A stretch of 64,000 nt of DNA from Tillus elongatus. Lineage: Eukaryota; Arthropoda; Insecta; Coleoptera; Cleridae. The notes under the pieces are model-generated. The model was not told the DNA's origin, ran no database searches, and saw only the letters and a program-made list of their open reading frames with translations. The position numbers and the translations under genes are program-made. Below are positions 51,345 to 64,000 of this stretch, in pieces. The stretch is taken from contig OZ023262.1 of the NCBI GenBank assembly GCA_964006375.1, positions 194,360,407-194,424,406 of the forward strand, read 5' to 3'. Position 1 is the first letter of the stretch; every line of letters starts with the position of its first letter.

Positions 51345-52645
51345 TCTGGACGCAGCAAGTGCGTTATGGAAGTGAATTTTCATAAACATGTTTATAATAG
51401 CAAATATGTCTCTTTAATGCAAGCAGGCATTAATTTGGTAACCGTTATCACCTATATAGTACAAACAATTCACCATATTTTATCAAAATAACTTATTGTT
51501 TGAAAATGTACAAAAATTTTCCGAAAATTAACTTTAAATGTTTCCGAGAAAACTGGTTTCCTAGCCAACAAACCTTAGGTTAATAGCAAATTGAGTTATC
51601 GAAATTTCAAGCATTTACTGAATATTTGCTACCAAAACGTACTTACTGGGTCTAGATTGTTTCTTACAAACAATGAATCATAATAAAAAAATGCAAAAAT
51701 GCAATAATAAGTTCGAAAAAAATTTGTAGGTATCACTAACGACTTATGGGCCAGCCTGTGATTGTTTAAATAATTTTATAAGATGCAGCTCAAGACACCC
51801 TATATTTAAGGTATACAACTTTTTCTCGTATCTTCTATAATAACAATTATATTGAGCTTTACCGTAGAAATGCGTCATCCTGTATATATGTAAACAGATA
51901 AAAACTGAAGCTAAACCTGGATATAGGATTCTAGGTGGCCTAGTTTGAGCTCATTTGCAGAAATCTTTTTAAAATTCAAAAGTGGCGGTCTCAACGAAAT
52001 TGTTCTACGAAAATTAACTTAAAATTATAGACCGTTAAACCGAAAGCTCCACTAAAACTACTGCCGAAGTATCAAAGAAAGGGTCTATTTGAAATGATTT
52101 TTTTGGAAATATTTTAGTAGAATGAAGGACAATGGCGGTTGAAACTTAAACTTAAAGGTTTGCAGAAAACTCTTCTTGCGACTTTTTGTTTACACAACCT
52201 GTACTGGTTTCAGACTCTTTGCCTAAATGTTGGCAATTTTGACGTTTCAATTCGCGACTGACGTTTTGAGGAAAACTTTTTTTCTTTAACTGCCTATAAC
52301 CTTTCTGTCTTTAAACTTGCAGACCTAAATTTTGGTACGTGGATCACTCTTTGCAATACAAACACGCCTACCAAATTTGGGTACCCGTACTTCCGGAGAT
52401 TTAAAATTTTCCCAAATAAAACACAAAATCTTCGAGGAAAACCTAGGCCGATTCTCCTGGCTGACGAACCTACCCAAGCAATTTGCAAAAGGAAGGTAAG
52501 TATCAAATGTGTTCAAAATCAGCCCATTATTTTTTGTGTTATCGTTGTAAGATATTCATTCCGGATCTCCTCATTACTTAATTTGTTTTTAAATTCATTA
52601 AATTTTTTTGAACAAAATCCACAATTTTTTTTAAGAAAATTCACT
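51345..52645 (-). repeat. composite repeat, reverse copy
   Basis: MITE-like end CTGGACGCAGCAAGTGCGTT at 51345 and its interior to about 51660. The reversed body follows, with CATCCTGTATATATG near 51878. A hairpin-side remnant (AAGAAAATTCACTCAAAA) lies at 52630. No (AT)n core. Confidence 0.7.
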
Positions 52646-53149
52646 CAAAACATGCATTTGTGAAATCACTGGAAAAGTCTACGACTGTATTAAATATGGA
52701 ACGGTTACACTAAATGCACTAGGGGCAAGAACAAACAACCAAACATGCTATTCTAATTGAATTAAGTCGAAAAACTTTTCATCACCTCTTTACAAAATTA
52801 TTTTTTATACACAAACTCGCTAAATAATTCATCGGAATAACAACAATCTGATCAGATAACGGCAAAATTAAATAGAAGAATAAATTATTTATCATAAAAA
52901 GTGAAGTCACTGACAAGGATTACAACTCAGATTATTATAGGATTCGATTATCTAATGCAACGGCTTAGAGCATGGGACCACCGCCGACTTGACAGATGTA
53001 TGTACCAGCACGTATATACGCTTGTATGTTAACGTTCTAGAGTCTTCTTATTTATAAGAAACAATTTTTATTTAAAATGGATATTTTGCTCATGTTTTAA
53101 CGAAATGAAAAAAAAAATAACGACACCTATCTTGACGTTTTAGCTTTTT
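52646..53149. other. no feature recognised
   Basis: AT-rich spacer without a gene. Confidence 0.4.
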
Positions 53150-53397
53150 TAAATTAGAAGCTTACCTTATAACCTTACAACATTTTCGTCTTTTAACTTA
53201 GAGATCTAAGTTTTGGTACATAGGATACACTTTACGACAGAGACCAGTGTACCAAATTTGGTTACGCTTACTTTGTTATTTCCGCATATAGAATTTTTTG
53301 CCGAAAGAAAACACAAAATTTTCCGGGAAAACCTGGGCCAACTTTCCTGGATAACGAACTTATCCAAGCCACTTGCAAACGGAAGGTACTACTCCGC
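53150..53397 (-). repeat. composite repeat body fragment
   Basis: Reverse body words: CCGGGAAAACCTGGGCC, ATAACGAACTTATCC, AAGCCACTTGCAAA. It ends where the Penelope-like fragment begins. Confidence 0.65.
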
Positions 53398-53400
53398 CGA

Positions 53401-53742
53401 CTACTGTGGCGTATAAGCTAGGGCAGGGATGCCGACAGACTCTCGACGGACCCGATCTAACTTGCGATAATCCGTGGTTAGTTTCAATAACTTAAGATAA
53501 CTATTGCCTACCTTATGTCCCCAGTCAACTATATGTTGGGTAAAGTTAGATTTTTCTGCTCTATTGAATCTGAAATGAGCTATGTGCTCTTTGAATCTTG
53601 TTGCTATTGATCTTTGCGTTTGCCCGATATAGATTTTCTCGCAATTATTACAAGATATTCGATAAATGTCCGACTTTTGTCGAAAGTCAATAGTATTCTT
53701 TAGCCCACCGAAAAAGCTCTGAAATAACTCTGAAGCCATCAC
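53401..53742 (-). pseudogene. Penelope-like GIY-YIG endonuclease fragment
   Basis: A 113-codon open frame with the GIY-YIG-type nuclease core of Penelope-like retroelements. IYRISCNNCEKIYIGQTQRS carries the Cys pair and the YIG-equivalent, followed by ATRFKEHIAHFRFNRAEKSN with the conserved Arg and Glu-His. Then come FTQHIVDWGHKVG and TTDYRKLD. In the full element this domain nicks the target DNA for retrotransposition. After RKLD the frame leaves the family at the junction with 53400, so the C-terminus is truncated. The reverse transcriptase upstream (above 53742) is not recognisable. The first Met is internal to the original protein, so it is not a true start. Confidence 0.8.
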
Positions 53743-53949
53743 CTTTGAATGTTTTCTCTAACCCTTATGTATTAAAAGGAAGGAAGCAAGTACAGCAAAC
53801 TTGTTGGGTATAATTTTGTTCATCTCTGAATTGGATCGCTTACTGTTCAAGCGAAAACTGAGTCACTTCCGAACAAGAAAGCTCATACTCGAGCTCTTAT
53901 GACCGAAGGGATGATTTGAATATGATGGTATGAAACGATTTGTGAGACT

Positions 53950-54470
53950 TTCATTTATATAAATGTCAAATTGACTCGGGACATAAGGTAGGCAATAAAA
54001 ATCTTAAGTTATTGAACGTAACGACGGATTATCGCAAGTTAGATGCTTTGGAAGGTTTAGAAATCCGCAAATTGAATCCACAAAATTTAATTAATTCAGA
54101 CCTGGGTCCGTCAATTCAACACTTCATGAAATAGCACAAAACAATCCAGGGTTGCTTTCAACTGCTTTCGACTGACACAACAATAGTTCTATGGTTGCCC
54201 CACCCGGTGTTACGTCGTCCGGTGTTGCAACGTCCGGTATTTAATAATCCGTTATTGCATCATCCGTTATGCATCATCCGGTATTGCATCATCCGGTATT
54301 GCATCATTAGCATTACATCATTTTTAGTTTAGATGGTTAGGTATATCAATAGGATAATTTTGCGACAGCTACTGATAAAGACAACTTTACTGTCGAAATG
54401 CGTATCTAACGCGTAACTCTCTGTTCTTATTTTTGGGTAATTCTGCTTGCTGTTTCAGTTTACAACCACA
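53950..54470 (+). pseudogene. Penelope-like 3' end, opposite strand
   Basis: The plus strand encodes SGHKVGNKNLKLLNVTTDYR and then LDALEGLEIRKLNPQNLINS, ending at a TAG near 54132. This is the C-terminal continuation that is missing from the minus-strand fragment at 53401-53742. It is followed by the 15-bp minisatellite (54206-54320) and the hammerhead-like tail. It is the same tail as at 33.4 and 34.3 kb. The two fragments here are in opposite orientation, about 0.2 kb apart. Confidence 0.75.
54362..54420 (+). ncRNA. hammerhead-ribozyme-like motif, copy 3
   Basis: CTGATAA, then GACA...TGTC, then GAAA, then TGCGT-ATCTA-ACGCG-TA. Here stem III is fully pairable (TGCGT with ACGCG, one wobble), and GACAG upstream can pair with CTGTT downstream as outer stem I. 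The core has A for the invariant G in CTGATGA, so this copy should be inactive. Confidence 0.4.
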
Positions 54471-54689
54471 GTGTCCAACCTCGGTGTTTTATTGACTGTT
54501 AAAAGACTAAAGCCATTTTCAAGAAAGAACATAGATGGAAATCACTTTAAAGCCGCAACAAAAATGTTAGTCAATAAAAATCTAATGCATAGTACAAGCA
54601 ATTGTGACAAAAAAGTTAGAGAACATTCTATTTCTAAGTTGCAACTGGTTGATAATACATAATATTAAAACTCACTTGCTTAGCTAATC

Positions 54690-55375
54690 TAAACGCTAAG
54701 TGAGTGGTAAGAGACGAAGCAACGTGCAGCCACCTAGTTGCGGAACCAAGTAGTATGTTGTCACGCCAACTCCAAATAACACAAAGTGTTAAAAAATAGG
54801 GACTGCCTACAACCAACTAACAATTTAGTAAATTGTCAGCCCTGGCCCATTTCTACCCTAATATAGGGACAAAGTATGTAAGGCTAGATGCATTCTCCAC
54901 ACAATTAGAACCGTACGGTGTCGCTCTAATTAGAGCTCGTCAGTACGGCATACTAATTATAGCGAAAATACACCTATATAGTGTTGGAATGCTGGATACC
55001 ATATTACTTTATAGGTGTATTTTCGCTACAATTAGTATGCCGTACTGACGAGCTCTAATTAGATGGAAACCGGTCTACGGTTTGTGGTGAGAATGCATCT
55101 AGCCTTACCTAGTTTGTCCCTATATTAGGGTCGAAATGGCCCAGGGCTGACAATTTACTAAATTGTTGGTTGGTTGTATACAGTATCAATTAGGTGGAGG
55201 CACGTTGCTTCGTGTCTTACCAGTCACTTAGTGCTTGAAGGCTGGCTACCATAGCCGTATTACATTATCGGTGTGTTCTCCTGCAATTAGTATACTGTAC
55301 TAACGAGCTCTAATTAGAGTGAAACCGGTCTACGGTTCTAATTGTGGTAAGAATGCATCTAGCCTTAATCTAAAC
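54690..55375. mobile_element. foldback element with partial third arm
   Basis: Inverted arms meet near 54995: GCGAAAATACACCTATA at 54962 pairs with TATAGGTGTATTTTCGC at 55011. The match continues outward through GTACTGACGAGCTC, CAATTTAGTAAATTG and GAAGCAACGTGC to about 54697 and 55235. The left arm has an extra segment of about 70 bp (about 54740-54810). From 55260 to 55370 the inner right arm is repeated again in direct orientation. It is noncoding. Confidence 0.75.
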
Positions 55376-55379
55376 GCCA

Positions 55380-56038
55380 CAATTAGTTTTATCAAATCCT
55401 CATCAAATCTAGGTCATTAATTATTAAATGTAGAATTAACAATATAGGTACTTAAATCTAATTCAATCCTACTTACTGGTTGGACCCTTCTAGCATGCTA
55501 GAGTTTTATATTGTTAATTGAACAACAGAGGTACAAGCCGGCCAGTCTTCGTCAACAAATAAATCAAATATGGCAGCCATTTATGGCTTGGTAATGCCTA
55601 TATAAAAACCTTACTATTACAAGGTTATACAACCCTTACAATATGTGAACTATCATTATTTATAAGGACTACTATTCGTCGTGTTTTGTGTAAAACTGAA
55701 TTCGTCTTAGCAAGACGTTAGACTGTGATTTTTAATGACCGGCCCTTACATTTAGGCATGTTTCAAATAAATAATTTACTTCCTTTCTGAAACTTTGTAG
55801 GACATTAATGTCGGAATAACACACGTGTGTGGTCGTTTTTTGTTTTGTTTTCTACCCTTATATTTTATTTATTGGTTTTCGGATTGATACCTAGATCTAC
55901 ACATAAGTCAATACGCTAACAAGGCTCAAATATAAATACGCAATCATTTGGGAACAGTGGTGCAAAACCATGCAAACCTTATTAGCTTATTGTACCTAAT
56001 ATATAGGGTAACCATAATAATAATTTAACTTTATTGCA

Positions 56039-56070
<32 letters not shown>

Positions 56071-56505
56071 CAATATCGTTCAATATAACACAACTCTAAA
56101 CATTCATCTACTGAAAATGGCATAGGCCATACTATACTAAAGGTATACAGCTGCTCTTCATAACCTCACTTTACCGAAAGAACGAATATTTGTAGCACAT
56201 ATGCAGCTCTCTAGACGAGTAGTAAGTTGAAAATTTGCGAACAATTCCAAAATAATGATTTATTCAATGACCAGAAGCATATTCTGAACCGAATACAATA
56301 AAGTTAGCAATGATAATAATCAGAAAAGCTTACTTATACACCTTTTTTTTAAATAGCAGTTCTTTATAAGTAGATTAGCAATCTGCTAAGACATGCAGAG
56401 TCTCCCCATAGAATAATGTTATTGGCTAACACCGATCCCACAAATGCATTGTAAACTGTGATTAAGCTTTCAGTGTTCAGTGTATACGTTACCTGTAGTA
56501 GAACA

Positions 56506-56508
<3 letters not shown>
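55380..56508. other. no gene recognised
   Basis: Unassigned AT-rich DNA with a short (AT)n run at 56041-56068. Confidence 0.4.
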
Positions 56509-56599
<91 letters not shown>

Positions 56600-56600
56600 T
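56509..56600. repeat. (AT)n microsatellite
   Basis: AT run directly left of a mariner-like element. Confidence 0.97.
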
Positions 56601-56601
56601 A

Positions 56602-61059
<4,458 letters not shown>

Positions 61060-61061
61060 TA

Positions 61062-61195
61062 TACATATAAAAATTGAAACTTACCCGGGAAAGGTGTTCT
61101 AGGAGACTTAGTTCCGTTTGAAGATCTTTTTTTCAAAATACAAAAATCGTGATCTCATTAGTGAATTTTTTCTACGAATATTCATTAAAAATGAC
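61062..61195 (-). repeat. composite repeat, hairpin-side fragment
   Basis: Reverse hairpin-side segment (GTGTTCTAGGAG, TCGTGATCTCATTAGTG) ending in a diverged hairpin at 61165-61190. It adjoins the right end of the mariner-like element. Confidence 0.65.
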
Positions 61196-62643
<1,448 letters not shown>

Positions 62644-62644
62644 C

Positions 62645-64000
<1,356 letters not shown>

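Overview
The window looks like repeat-dominated, AT-rich nuclear DNA from an insect or other arthropod. The grounds are the family mix: mariner-like transposases of the type common in insects (one with a small spliceosomal intron), Penelope-like GIY-YIG retroelement tails, a tRNA-derived SINE, non-LTR retrotransposon RNase H relics, and long (AT)n tracts roughly every 3 kb. I cannot name the species. I recognise no host gene. The only intact recognisable protein is a mariner-like transposase at 12267-13355 (minus).

Layout. 1-6.2 kb: successive copies of an AT-cored composite repeat. Each has a terminal hairpin, about 90 bp, an (AT)n tract, a body of 0.4-1 kb, and often an embedded or terminal MITE-like end. 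6.6-7.4 kb: a SINE and a non-LTR 3' end. 9.7-10.9 kb: a broken non-LTR RNase H region. 11.7-14 kb: an intact DD41D element inserted in the AT tract of a composite repeat. 17.4-20.1 kb: a second mariner-like element with terminal inverted repeats (TIRs) of nearly 0.6 kb. 21-25 kb: more composite repeats, in both orientations. 25.3-27.1 kb: a decayed transposase split by a foldback element whose arms resemble a mariner HTH. 27.2-27.9 kb: a non-LTR RNase H relic. 29.5-32.4 kb: composite repeats. 33.4-35.2 kb: a tandemly duplicated Penelope-like 3' end.

36.6-49.4 kb is the most striking structure. Two nearly identical 5.45 kb direct repeats flank 1.93 kb of unique DNA. The outer ends read TGAGAT and ATCTCA and abut (AT)n DNA on both sides. 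This fits a very young, non-coding, LTR-retrotransposon-like element with unusually long LTRs, although a segmental duplication or assembly artefact is not excluded. 50.4-51.2 kb: two tandem SINEs. 51.3-53.4 kb: reverse composite repeats. 53.4-54.5 kb: two opposed Penelope-like fragments. 54.7-55.4 kb: a foldback element. 56.6-61.1 kb: two decayed mariner-like elements sharing one AT tract. 61-64 kb: composite-repeat fragments and sequence I do not recognise.

The parts fit together as nested insertion. The composite repeats supply TA-rich tracts, and the elements that duplicate TA, or can insert in AT runs, sit in them. All YIYIYI-type reading frames are translations of (AT)n and are not genes. 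Most coordinates of repeat edges are read by eye and may be off by several bases.
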